From Isoetes taiwanensis (Eukaryota; Streptophyta; Lycopodiopsida; Isoetales; Isoetaceae), in NCBI GenBank assembly GCA_021234155.1, contig JAJEKV010000061.1, positions 3,807,950-3,871,949 on the forward strand: DNA of 64,000 nucleotides. Direction: 5' to 3'. This document shows, piece after piece, positions 32,215 to 44,355 of this stretch. Position 1 is the stretch's first letter, and the number at the start of each line of letters is the position of its first letter. Made by a program: the position numbers and the translations under genes. The notes beneath the pieces were generated by a model. The model was not told the DNA's origin. It searched no databases and saw nothing but the letters and a program-made list of their open reading frames with translations.

Positions 32215-32830
32215 TGCCCCTTTGCCTCATCGGCGCCTCACTTTGGCGCTGGCGCTGCACGGGCGCACGAGGCCCGCCCGGCGGATGCAAATGATGGATG
32301 GCGTTGGAGCGCTGGCGGTGAAGGATGGCGCCCCTGTGTGCTCGAGTGGATGTCCTTTGGCCATACACAGGGGAGTCTTTGGCGCCTTTGGCGCGAGGGA
32401 GCTAGTGGATGGGTGAGGAGGCACCTCCGATGGGCGCATTTCCAGCTGGCGGTTTTTCGGCGCCGCCTTCCCTGCGTGTGCAGGCGATTGGCGGGGCGTC
32501 TGTTTTCCGGCACCAGTTGTGAAGAGGTTACGGTTCGGAGTTGCTTGGTGAAGCTTTTTGCTTTGGAGGTATGAAGGTATGCTTGTTGCTTGTGCAACAA
32601 CATGGATTTTTGGATCGGTGAGCAGCCATAGTCATCCTGGCAACGGTTTTTTCCCATGTGGTTTTTAATCCGGGTCATGATGGTTGTGTTCTAGCTCACG
32701 TTGTGCTTTGGTTTAAGGGCTTCGGCCCATGTTCTTGTTTGGACTTCGGTCCAGGACTTCGGTCCCTTATGTACTTGGTCCCATAACCCGATTGGGTTCC
32801 GTGGACGTTAAAAATTTTTCCTTCCTTCCT
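32215..32830 (+). mobile_element. GC-rich 5'-truncated non-LTR element with conserved tail
   Basis: A sharp rise in GC content marks the left side (GGCGCC, GGCGCTGGCGCTG runs). The right end has three CTTCGG.CC repeats, TTGGTCCCATAACCCGATTG, GTGGACGTTAAAAA and a (TTCC)n run. The tail equals that of the LINE at 18.1-20.0 kb. No reading frame resembles a reverse transcriptase. A clear target-site duplication was not found. Confidence 0.6.
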
Positions 32831-33344
32831 GTTGCACCTCCTTTTTGATAGTTCTCTCTTTTTTTTTTTTGAGGCAGCCATGTCTAGTGTGGAATGGAAG
32901 CAATTGGGTGTGTCGGTAGCTGTATACTTTGAGGTCGCACATGAGTTTTGTCAAGGCCTTATTAATCTAGAAAGTCCACCAGGTTGATGCTGTAATGAAG
33001 CATGCATAGATTGGTTTGCCCATGAACTAGTGATTGAGTTTGCCCATGAACTTATGAATACGATTTTCCTTTTTGTGCTTGTGAATAAGCTCTTTCTATT
33101 TTCTTGACTGATGTTGTTGCTGTGTATAGTGCTGGTTGTGTAAAATGAAGCCGATTTAGATATGGTTTTTGATTTGGTGCAAGTTACTTGAGTTGAAGAT
33201 TGTACAATTGAATTAAGTGTCGTGGTTTGGCATTTTTGGTACGTCGTGTTTTTTTTCCTACTGACTTAGTTGAATTTTCAGCAGGTTACGGCCCTTTGGT
33301 ATAACAGTTATTCCTGTTCTGCAATTGCTGCTATATCTGGATGA

Positions 33345-33600
33345 GCATGGGCATCTTGTTGGGGTTCAACTCCCTAGGCTCATTAACTTGTGCTTGTTTT
33401 CTTTTGCAGATTGTTATAAAAAGTCAATAAAGCTTATAGATGGTGGATGTTGCTGAGTGCTTGAGCACTCAGCGACATTAGACTGATTACTCCCATCATT
33501 AAGCTTCTGTGGATGTAGTCTTGGTTATTCGATGATTGAGGTAAAGCTAAAGCATTGGTAGCTTGTTGGGGTTCAATTCCCCAGGCTCTATTCAATTTGT
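33345..33600 (+). repeat. Paired tRNA-like T-arm sequences
   Basis: CTTGTTGGGGTTCAA then CTCCCTAGGCTC lies at 33355-33381, and the same block with ATTCCCCAGGCTC at 33563-33590. Each forms a T-arm-like stem (GGGG..CCCC), but the other arms are missing. These look like duplicated tRNA-derived SINE pieces, not tRNA genes. Confidence 0.45.
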
Positions 33601-34016
33601 TGTTTGAAGAAGTGTATTGCACTGTTATATTGAATGTTTGACAACCATTGAACTTTTTTTTTTCCAAATTCCATTGACCTCATGGGGCTAAAACAAGGTT
33701 GTTTGACTCCATCTTGATTTCAAACGGCCTCTAGAGGGTATATCCTATAGGATATTATACCACAATCCAGCCCTGAAAAATCTAGAGGCACCCTAAACGG
33801 TAGGTCGTATAAAGAAGATAGAATTGAAGGAATGTAAAGTGCTAGGCACTAAACTGTATTCCAATCCAACAATATGATCGTCGAAATCAAACATCAGCCG
33901 TTAGATCTGGGGACATTATTCGCAGGACTCAAATTCCAGAAATTAGGGTTCTGGATATCCAGGCGAGCTTAGGGTTGGTGCAGTCTTTCAGCGTGGTTAG
34001 TTGTTGAATTGGGCAG

Positions 34017-36068
34017 ATGACGACTCTGGTGGAAACATCAGACGAGGATCCTACGCTTGCTGTGGCTCGGTTTACAGCCCATCTTGCCTGGAACGACGCC
34101 GGACCAGAGGTACCCTCAGCAATTTATTTTAATAACTCATGACGAAAAATCTGATTTTTATTCTTTTTGTAGGTAGCAGAGCCTCAAGTACAAAGGTTTT
34201 TTGAAGAAGCTGAGTCTTTGTATGCTGAAGGGAGGTGGTCGGACTTGGTTTCCCTTCTCCTTACATCCGCTGATTTGGTGCTTGGGAACGCATCAGAAAA
34301 AGGTATAAAACAAGTCCTATTTGTCTTGAATGGGGTTGGTATATTTGTAGCTTATATTCTCATTATGCTTGCAGATCTGGAGTGCATTTTCACTGTCATT
34401 TGCAGTTTAGTTTCTAAAGCAAGAAGCCCAGATGAAGCACTTGCCATGGCTGATCAGATTGCTACCAAATTGACTGCCCAACCTACCGATAAACCCACTC
34501 TCAGACTAAGACTGTAAGACACTACATACATTCTTCGACAGAATACCCATTTTATATCAATACTCATTATGTTTACTTGGTGTAGCCTGTTTAATCTTTA
34601 CAATCTACTTGATAATCCATATGGGCGTTACTTGATATACAAGAGAGCGCTGAAACTTGCCATCAATGGTAAAGTTCCGGAGCTGGTGATGGGTTCATTT
34701 AAGCGAATGGACGCTTTTTTGAAGGAATGGAATATAGGAACAACAGAGAAAAGAGAGCTTTTCTTGACAGTGACCAATATCTTGAGAGACAATAAAGGGT
34801 ACATATGTGATGAAAATTTGTAGACCGGACCCAGCATTTCAATTACTTACGGGATAAGCTAAAATTGTATGCAGCTCTTTTAAAGACTCATATTCATTCC
34901 TGTTAAAGTATTTAACGACTTTCAACGACGAAGATCAACACACCTTAGCAGAGGCAAAAGAAGAAGCTGTGAAGGCAATAGTCGACTTCATTAAAGCACC
35001 AGACATGTTTCAGGTGAGGACTCAGTCTGTCCCTGACCTGACCATTAGATTGCCAATGACAATCATAATAATTAACCTAAAATTTGTTTGCAAATTAATA
35101 GGATTTGTTATAAATTATTGGTGTGTTGTAGCTCATTTAATGCATCAGATGTCTGTAACAAATTTTTCCAGCAATATGTGCTTGTAACTATCTTATGACC
35201 TGGTACAATGCCTCTGATGGCTTCATTGTTTATTTTCTGTATGCAGTGTGATTTGCTTGAAATGCCTGTTGTTCAGCAGCTTGCAAAAGACCCCAAGTTT
35301 GGGCCTGTCTACAGGCTGCTAGAGATATTTCTGCTCTCACATTTAAATGCCTATTTGGAATTTGAAGCTGGAAATGCTAGTCTCCTGAAGAGTTATGGTA
35401 TGGAAATAACTCGCATCTTGTAGAGTTGGCAATCATGTGTATCAGGAGTTTCTCATACTATTTCTTCTGGCAGGTATTAACCAGGAGGACTGTATTACAA
35501 AGATGCGCCTGATGTCACTTGCGAGTCTCGCATCCAAGAGCTCAGGGGAGGTCCCCTATTCCGTAATAAAGGAGACGTTGAAGGTGGCTTTTGAAGTTTA
35601 GTTTTATTGGAGCTTCCCCTGAAGTATATCCAGTTACTGAGCTATTAGTCTTATATTTGGTTTAGGTTGCAGATGATGATGTCGAATACTGGGTAGTGCG
35701 GGCAATTGCTGCAAAAGTGCTTGATGCCAAGATGGATCAAATGCAGGAAGTTGTTATTATAAAGTGAGTAAAATTGATCTTTAACATGGTTGAGTTTTGG
35801 GTCTGATGCAGTTTATTTTAATATAATACGCGCAGTCGTGCAACGGAGCGCATGTTTGGGCCATCACAGTGGAGAGATTTGCGAGCACGTCTTGTAGTAT
35901 GGAAGGTTAGTTTCAGACTATTTATTCATTTCCATGGCCATTTTGTGTTGTCTTTTCTCAGAATCATGTTTTGGATTTCCCCAGGAGAATATTGGTAATG
36001 TGACAAGGATCGTAGACAGTGCCAGAGCAAGCAATCATCTGCCACTCGCCATGCAAACTGCTCACTAA
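34017..36068 (+). CDS. TIF3M1: Eukaryotic translation initiation factor 3 subunit m
   Basis: Ten exons with GT..AG borders join without a break: 34017-34109, 34173-34302, 34375-34513, 34586-34798, 34875-35013, 35247-35397, 35474-35583, 35666-35763, 35836-35905 and 35985-36068. The total is 1227 nt, giving 408 residues. The product starts MTTLVETSDEDPTLAV and has FNLYNLLDNPYGRYLIYKRA, SFLLKYLTTFNDED and QCDLLEMPVVQQL, all typical of plant eIF3m. The C-terminal half is a PCI domain, ending in a winged-helix segment (VEYWVVRAIAAKV). The protein is a cytoplasmic subunit of the eIF3 complex that recruits mRNA to the 40S ribosome. Introns are short (60-80 nt) except the 233 nt fifth. Length and borders look normal, so I expect an active gene. 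The ATG follows GGGCAG and opens the only conserved start. Confidence 0.95.
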
Positions 36069-39000
36069 GTTTGTTGCTTTAGTTTTGGTTGGTATATTGA
36101 GGCACTAGGGGATACGCCCATGGCGGTTAGTTCTGGCGGCTGTCTGGATAAAACTGGCCTTGGAATGGCCGCCTACAATTGTAATATTCATTTACATTTA
36201 CCTGGAAATAGTGAAAGCAGTGCCCTAAATTTTGTAGTTCTACAGCAAACAGCAATCAGCAATTGGAAACACCTGAACATGATTTGACTCGTAATTGAGT
36301 ACCAGGTGATACAAATACTATCTGTTTGGTGTATTTTATGCGCACTTTTAGTTTGAAATGTCTATACTGTGCACTAGGGCTTTTTGTTTCAGGGCTGCAT
36401 AACGTGCACCAATAGTCATCCTTCCCACAGCGTCACAATTTAGATCCTGCATGCCTGGTCCAGAAAGCGGATCAGTATAATTGTTGTCTTTCTTGGCGTT
36501 AATTTAAGAGCACTTCTTCATTAATGTCACATAACATAAGAACTAGGTAATTGCCATGAGGAGAGCCATTTTGCCGTGTAAAGGCTCCAGCGGTGCACGA
36601 GCGGCAGACCGTGAATGTGCCACTGAGTCTGGCGGTGCCACAAATGGCAATTACAGTATGTAATAAATGTTTGCTAAAATTACGTCCAGTATTAATTTTC
36701 CACATTGCACCTTGAAAATTTATCTCATCGGCGATGGTGGAGAAGCGATGGCAGGGGTTATGGTTGAGAAGTTATGGCAGACTGCTGATGGGGCTATGGT
36801 TGAGAAGCTATAGCGAGGATGAAGATGAGAGATGGGTTCTTTAGAATGAAATGGAGTCGCTGCGGGCATTCATCTGTGCCATTCCCAAAAAATTTAGGAA
36901 AAAAAAAGCTCTGCATCTTGCAAGAGGTTTAGTCTCGGCAGCCATAATAGATGCAACCGTGAAGATGAAAATCTTTGCCAGTATTAACAAGAAATAAGCA
37001 GAACGAATGCCCGCCGGATTAAAGCTTAAAAGAATGTCCATCTCTGCCTCAATCAATGTGGCTATTTACCAAAAGCGATTATGATCCAAGGATATTTCGA
37101 TCATTCTGTGCATAAAACTATTTCGATCTTTCTATGCATTTCTATCTACTCCTTACCAAACCTATTGTGGCAGAAGTTCGATTGCAAAGCATAACAAAGA
37201 ATCAGAGCTCTACACAGCAAGAAACAGGGAGTTATTTATTAACACTAGAGTTATCCCACGATGGGGGTCCATTTGCAGTGTTCACTTTAAAATTTGTATA
37301 AAATCAACGACACAAAATCTATTCGAACCCTTCCTAGGAGTTCACATATGGCAGTCACGCTCTACTAGAAAAATATCTAAAAATATATACACCTCCATTC
37401 CTGTAAGTTATGCTCTAGCAAACTCAAGGGGGTCAAGTACCAAAAGGTTCATGTTTACATAAAGTTAAATTGTTTTGACAAATAGATTTTTTTCAAAAAA
37501 TTTTATTACCATGATATTTTTCTACACGAGATAAAGAAAAAGACACAAAAAATTACATGTCAATCCGAAGTCTATGAAGAAAGATAGGGCTATTCAAATA
37601 TGACAGGGTCAAAACTGCTTTCTGCCTCGTCAAAACCAATAATGATTCCCAGAAGGCAGTTGTAGTTGTAGTTTAAATACAACAACTTTTACAAGGAGAT
37701 GCTTTTTGAGCTAATATTTGATATATAAGCAATTGATAAGTTCCTCCATCCCAAAAAGTTATTGGCTGACCTTGAATTTGATATTTGAGCTTTCATTTTT
37801 TATCTGAACATTGGGAAAATTGTAATAATGATTAATATTTTCACATATAGAGAAACAATTACTCTATGATGTCCTCCAAAAAATCACAGTATGAATGTTC
37901 AAAATGATATGAAACCAATGCAAAAACAAGCTCATTAAAAATGCCAAAAACATGGTCACAAGAAATCAAGAAACGTTTCGTACCTGGGTCCATTACTGGT
38001 TCATAGGTCCATTTAAAATCAATAACTTCCTTACGTTAATCGATCTCAAGTTGAATTTTGGGATATGAATAGCTTTTGATTTACTCAATTGATTATAACC
38101 TTGGGATTTGGATTTATCTTTACAACATTAGCTTCAAATATGTCTTCTATGTTTATTCTCACTTGAGTTAGACTGTTATGTGCAGTTCCATTGCAGACCA
38201 TTATGGGTCCACAGGACTGGAAGTTTGAAAATTAATAGAGGCAATATCTTAATCAATTTTGATCCCAACTTTGGAATAGAAATTATGCGTACAGTTCTTT
38301 ATAGGATAAAACTGGTTGGTTAGACGAGCTTGCATAATTTGAGGGCAATGTTTAAGCAAAAATAACTGTGAATTTATGGGGTACTTATTCACCAATCGAA
38401 TTTACATGGACTTCCACTCATACCTTTCAAAAATTATATTATTAAATGTAAGAAACCATGGTATTATCATAGGGACAAAATGGATAGAGCTAAAGAGAGA
38501 TATATGCTCTATACAATTGGTCTAGTTATGGACCATAAATGGTCCATACTTAATTATATTCGTATCTTCCAAATAATATGTTATTTCAATATGAAAATTG
38601 AGATCTATGTTGCAAAGGAAGGCCCACATTCATGAAAAATATAGTGTACATGAAAGATGACCTATATGTAACATTATCCTACTAAAACTCCAATGCTTTG
38701 TAGCAGCAATAGATATACCAGTTTAATACTAGTAAGAAATATCTATGTTTCTCCGTATTGTTTTGCAAGAAGGCCACACAACCTACATAGTGGACCTATA
38801 TATATGTCCCTTGTCATATTTTGAACCATTTGGAAGGCTTATTTGGAGAAATGTAGCGTGTTCTCTACAAAGATGAGAAAGACGCATCAAAGATCATATG
38901 GTCTAATTACTGATTCTCATAGTTAAACTTCAAGATCTTCACTTTCATTCATCAATAAACATCACTAGCTAAGTAATGCTCAGCCTTCAGCCTAATGTGT

Positions 39001-39860
39001 TAATCCTGTTGCTATACATCATCTTTAAATCTAGTTAATTGCATGGTTAAATCCTAATTACACTATATGCAAGTTGATAGGGTAATTTTCTATGTAGATA
39101 TATGTAGAATACATCATACATTACCCTCTTGATACTTATAGATGGTGATTTGGAGCATTTTAACATATAATTTTGTAAAAAAATTTGTACAAGCAATTCT
39201 CTATTAAATTTGGAAGTTGATATAACTTATAAACAGTCTAACAAAACATGAGATTGTAATACATCATATAGTTAACAACTCATAGCCATAAGAATTAAGC
39301 CAAAACTTGTAATAATAAGAGAGAAATAATTCCTAAACCGCAAGCAGCATTTTTTAATAAAATGGGGTTTGACGACTTCCATGGATGTTAAATGTGTCCT
39401 ATCATAAATAGGCAAGTACTTCCAATTTTAACAAGGTTTAGGTCTGCTTATGCGAGGAAAACCCAAGAATGCAGTTCTGGACTGTTGGAGAAACTGCCAA
39501 ATTCTCTAACATTTGGACAATCACCACAACATATAGGTGAGTTCATTGGTCGTGAGATTCTCAAGATCATTAAGAATCAAGTAAAGATTGATATGGCGGC
39601 GACATATTGCAAAATTGAAACTTCTATTCTCAGATATAATGGTTTAAGTGGCAACAGGTCAACTGGATCAATTCTGGTCCATGGATCAGGAATGGTCCTC
39701 GAACCACTCTAGCATTAATATATACAAGTCAAGTGGGCAGAAAAGGCAATTGCGGTTATATATACAAGAAATTTTCGCTGCGAACATTTTTTTGGTTCTA
39801 AACTTGTCGAGTTAGACTCATTATTACGTCTAATTTGCACATGTGCAACTCAGAACAACT
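36069..39860. other. Long AT-rich intergenic region
   Basis: Begins with the eIF3m 3' flank. Short GGTTGAGAAGYTATGG repeats lie at 36740-36820. A forward open frame at 39392-39712 (106 codons) has no recognisable domain. Otherwise no gene, RNA or mobile element is supported. Confidence 0.5.
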
Positions 39861-39864
39861 AGAA

Positions 39865-40000
39865 TACTGGTCACCTTTCCAATCTATTAATTCGCGGGGT
39901 ATAGAGTCTGCAAGAGATGATGTCATCCTAGTAGTCACCTTTCGAAGCTATTAATTCACCGGGTATAGAGTCTGCAAGAGATGATGTCATCCTCATCTCT
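39865..40000. repeat. 68 bp tandem duplication
   Basis: GTCACCTTTC..., GGGTATAGAGTCTGCAAGAG and ATGATGTCATCCT recur twice in tandem with few changes. Each unit carries the palindrome ATGATGTCAT-like TGATGTCA. Confidence 0.85.
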
Positions 40001-40462
40001 GGATTGAAAGTGCTTAATGTTATCCAGTTCTCCCGAGTTTTTTTGAAATATCTTATTGAGCATTAGAAAACACACGCCAAGTAGAAAATCTTGCATTGCA
40101 TTGAATCATTTAGGATTCATTGTTGTGCATTTGTGAATATTGTAGGTGATTTAATTTAGTTGAATCTTGAAAGTGCAAGTTTTCTAAATAAACACCAATC
40201 ACCAAAAGAAATCAAAGCTCCAATAAGAAGAAAAAGGAGCAGGAGAGTTTTTTTTTAGCACACCAGCCCTACCGGGCCTACAGCCTTTCCTCAAATTCTA
40301 GCCTATCCACGTGTAATTTCCATGTCATGAAAATCTGATGTGGTTTATTTTGCACCATCAGATCTCTAGTTTTACAAATCAAAGGTGGAGGAAATTAGAA
40401 AATGGCCAAGAAAATAGAACGGAGATGGGAGGAGGCGCAACCCCAGGTAATGGATCATGTCT

Positions 40463-40535
40463 TCAGCAGTAACCTCCGTTCCAATAATATGAAATGTTTT
40501 CAGCAGTAACCTCCGTTCCAATAATATGAAATGGC
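40463..40535. repeat. 37 bp tandem duplication
   Basis: CAGCAGTAACCTCCGTTCCA followed by ATAATATGAAATG occurs twice back to back. Confidence 0.9.
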
Positions 40536-43500
40536 TATAGAATTCTGGTGTTCTTTGTTGCCAGTGTTCCAAATTTTATGGCTCTTCAACGTGCATTAGG
40601 GTCAAACCCCATGCCAACCTTCGTTTTCCATATTCTCGGCTCTTCAAGCTTTAAAGCTTTGCAATTTTCTTTTGTAGGGTCAGCAAGATTGATTTTGGGC
40701 GATATTATTTAGGGTTAACACGGATCTTAAGCTTTGCCGTCTTTACAAAAATATATCTGCTTCTCCTTGTTGGTATCTGATCAAAACGGCCGCACGAGGA
40801 CAATTCTCGTTTTCCAACAAGGCGATTTTCTCTGTACGTGGATCAGTTTTCCTTTGGGCTAGGCTGTTTCAATTTTTTCCTCCAAGCTGAACCGTCCTTT
40901 TCTTTGAGCGTTGTGTCAATCTTGCATTGCCGTTATCATCCTATCCATTGTTTTCTGCAAGTTCCAGAATCCATGAGCTGGATGTTTGTGGATATTCTCT
41001 TCTTAAGATAGTTTCTGGCTCTCTAGGATCTCTTCATCTCCTCAATTTCATGCTAAGCTTCAATTCTCTTTCTCTTTTTTATCATTCAATTCATGTAGGA
41101 TGCATCGTTTTCTTTGTTTTCGAGTTATTGTAGTTGTTTAAGCTTAGTTTAAGAGTTGTTTTAAATGATTAAGCTATTTAACAGATTCAGGAATTGGAAA
41201 ATCAAGTATATTATTTGGCAGTACATTTATTTGAAGGTCTCTTAATGCAGATAAAGTAGACAGTGCAGAACTGGAGTTGAACGTCCAGGTCCGTTACCAA
41301 CATTCCTTGTTCTATTTCTATCCTGCACGGAATGAGATCTTGAGGTACAAGCAACCTTTCCTTTATTATCGATTTCTGCAGAGCTCTAATGGTTTCCAAT
41401 TTTTCTATGACGAATAACTTATTGTTGGGTTTATAGCTAGAGTATTTCCTTCTGTTGGGTTTATTGCTCCCAACCATCACTTCAGATCTTCCATTTTTCT
41501 ATGTCTCTGCCCTATCAGACACTTCTTGATTTCTGTTTTCATTTTGTGCCGGCATGTTGAACAATGGAGATTCTTTGTCAGCGGATTTAAATCGCCATGT
41601 TTTCCAGCTTCTGCCCTCCCGTTGGTACAAACTTTGCCATTCGTAACTTGGCATACGAAACTTGGCATTAGTAACTTGCTCTTGTTCAGCCTATGAAGGA
41701 CAAGGTTACGATGCAGCTTGAAGACTTATCAAAATCAAAACGTTGGGTCTATACTCAAGAAATGGCCGGTTGCATTGACTAAAACTGAATGATTTGGCTG
41801 TGTTTCATTCTTTTTCATAGGCTTCAAGGCAGGGACACTTGTAAGTTGGACCCTTACTCTGCCAACAATCAGGACAAAAATTTAAAACAGAACAGAACAA
41901 AGTAGCTTAGATCTAGCTGACAGAAAGCTACAAAACGACTTTGATGTACCTTCCTGCATTGGAGCAGGCATTCAAAAACACCATTTCTGTATAGTGCAGG
42001 GAGAATAAGGAGCATGTGAAAGCAGAACAATTCATCTTTTTTTGCAAACCACAGTTGAATAAGGTCTCTGAAGAAATTATTGACGCATTTATTTACTCCT
42101 TTTTTTAGTGATGATAATCTTATTATTAACATGCAGAGGCTAGATACACCATCGCCAGGTTTTGGAATGTTGGCAAGTGGAAGCGTGGCTTTAGGAGAAT
42201 GCTACTTTTCTTTTTCTATCTAGGAGATAGACGCAGATATAGCCATGTCTTCCATCCTCCAATAATTGCGGCAGCATTGTGAATTTATCTACGTCGTGAG
42301 GCCTCATCTTCTTCGGATGCCACAATCTGGCCAAATATAGCGTAACAATCTCACCCGTAGCTTATATAGCGCTAGGATTACGAGGAGTCTGGGCATTTCT
42401 AATGGATATGACTAAAGCCATTTTGCACAGCATCACTATTCTTCTTGTCTTAGATGGTATGGCATCATCAAATAGTACTTAATGGGACCGTAATAAAATT
42501 GCAAAAATGTACTTCTTTTGCCATTAGAAACTTCTGGTGTAATTTAGTTAGCTCGTTGCTGCAAAAAGATGTGCAAGCTTCCATGAACAAGAAAGAACAT
42601 TGTTTGCATTTACAATTCTGCAAAATATGATCTTTATCAGGTTTCATGGAGATATGGAATGTGTCATCTAGTAGTAATAGTTGTTATAATGCTAGTAGTG
42701 GTAATTAGTTCTTGTTGTTGTTCTACCATCTATTTCAAGCTTGTACTCGTGAACTTATTGGTTCAAGTTCCCATTCTGTAAGCAAGCATTGTATATAAGA
42801 ACTGGTGGATGCTAATGAATTACAACAGACATTTTGATTAACAGAAGGTTGACCATTCTGTTCCTTGATTCCCAGTAGCTTAGCTTATATATATTGATCA
42901 TTTTAACTATTTGCTCTTCTTGACTGCTTTATGGCATCAGTATGGTCACATGCAGTAAACTGAATCTTCTTGCCAGCATATGCAATTCAGCAGCATCTCA
43001 CCTCTGCCTAAAGGTATGTAACATGTCTTCACTCTCTGCCTTCAATTTCAGTCCTCAGTTTTCAATCTGTTTTCAATCATGAAGGTATTATGAAATTGGA
43101 GGACGCAGTGCAGCAGCATCATAGTAGCATAGCAGGATTTTCTAAAGCACAGGGAATGTAGGCCTTTAATGCCTGGACAAGGCAGACATGCTCCTGCAAT
43201 ATTATGCTACTGTGGCATAGATTAGAATGGACAGAAGATGTCAAAAAGCAGGGAAAAAAAGCCTCAATCTTTGTTCTCCAGAGAAGTCCTGTTCCTTAAC
43301 CATTTGGACAGAATGGACCAAGCTCTGTAAAAGCTACACTCCTGTTGAAGAACAGCCAGAACTTGTGAAAATATACAAGTATAGGGACAATAAAAAGCAT
43401 TTGTAGAGTCCTCAGTTAAAATTGGAATTATACTGAAATAAAAAATTACAGGTTTTCATCATTCACAGAAACACAATTTTTACAATGGTACCTTAGCGCA

Positions 43501-43630
43501 TGTGAAATTGTAGCCCTTGGATAGAAACTGCAGGCCAGCTTATGGAATGCCCATACTGCATTTACCCAAACCTAAAAATTGTGTTTATGTGAATGTTGTA
43601 AACCCGTATTATGTTAATTTTATATATATT
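40536..43630. other. Intergenic, nothing firm
   Basis: Several short frames on both strands have no domain. A T-rich tract at 42099-42107 followed by reverse A/T sequence could be another truncated LINE end, but it is too short to call. Confidence 0.5.
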
Positions 43631-43635
43631 GCTTT

Positions 43636-43786
43636 ATAGATGTCATTTTGATGTCTGAAGTTGTCCTAATATCAATGCAAGGCAAAATAAGTTTGGTGGA
43701 CAAGATTGCAAATATGGATGTCATTTTGATGTCCTAATATGAATGCGCGACAAAACAAGTTTGGTGGATAAGATTGCAAGCCACCA
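43636..43786. repeat. Tandem duplication, ~75 bp
   Basis: GATGTCATTTTGATGTC, TCCTAATAT.AATGC and AAGTTTGGTGGA.AAGATTG occur twice in tandem, with an extra TGAAGTTG in the first unit. Confidence 0.8.
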
Positions 43787-44312
43787 TGAAATTAATATTT
43801 GAAACCCCTTGGACATGACCATTGAGCTCCTATTAGTTATAAGGAATGTTTTTAGACATGTATACTTTATGCATCCTACCTTGTTTGAATAATTTGAGTA
43901 TAAAATTGTATTGTTAACTACGTTATGTATGGCCAACATTCTTATTTATTTTGTAATCTAGTCTTAGATTAAAAACACATTTAGCTTACAATTAAGAAAA
44001 TCAACTTCTGAACCCGATAAAACAATATCTACTTCCTAATAACCACAGTTGAATGACACTAAATCCATAAATGCCTAACCTACAATCTCTCTTGCAATTC
44101 TAGCATATCCACATCGCACCTTCACCTCACCAAAACCTCACGCACATCCACCTCACCAAAATCTAAGAGGATGTACTATAGGCTATAAGATTTTCAGTTT
44201 TAAAAATCCAAAGCAGTCTAATGACATCAAGCTTAAATAAAAACTTAACAAATTTTACCTTGTTAAAGCCTTCTGGTGTGCTCCTTGCTAGTTTTTTTTC
44301 TATTATTGTTAC

Positions 44313-44355
44313 AAGAAATTTATCGCGGCGGCCAAGGCCGCCGCGAACATTTCTT
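44313..44355. repeat. 43 bp GC-core palindrome
   Basis: CGCGGCGGCC AA GGCCGCCGCG is perfect, extended outward by AAGAAAT and ATTTCTT. A relative with a shorter core (ACAAGAAATTTTCGC, GCGAACATTT) occurs at 39768. It could be a fused pair of transposon termini or a cruciform-forming site. Confidence 0.8.

Noticed and set aside
33345-33600. Possible tRNA genes
   Set aside because: Only the T-arm-like block is present; acceptor, D and anticodon arms are not. Two copies 208 bp apart fit SINE pieces.
39392-39712. 106-codon forward frame
   Set aside because: ATG to stop and moderately protein-like, but no homology I recognise, no splice context and AT-rich repeat surroundings.
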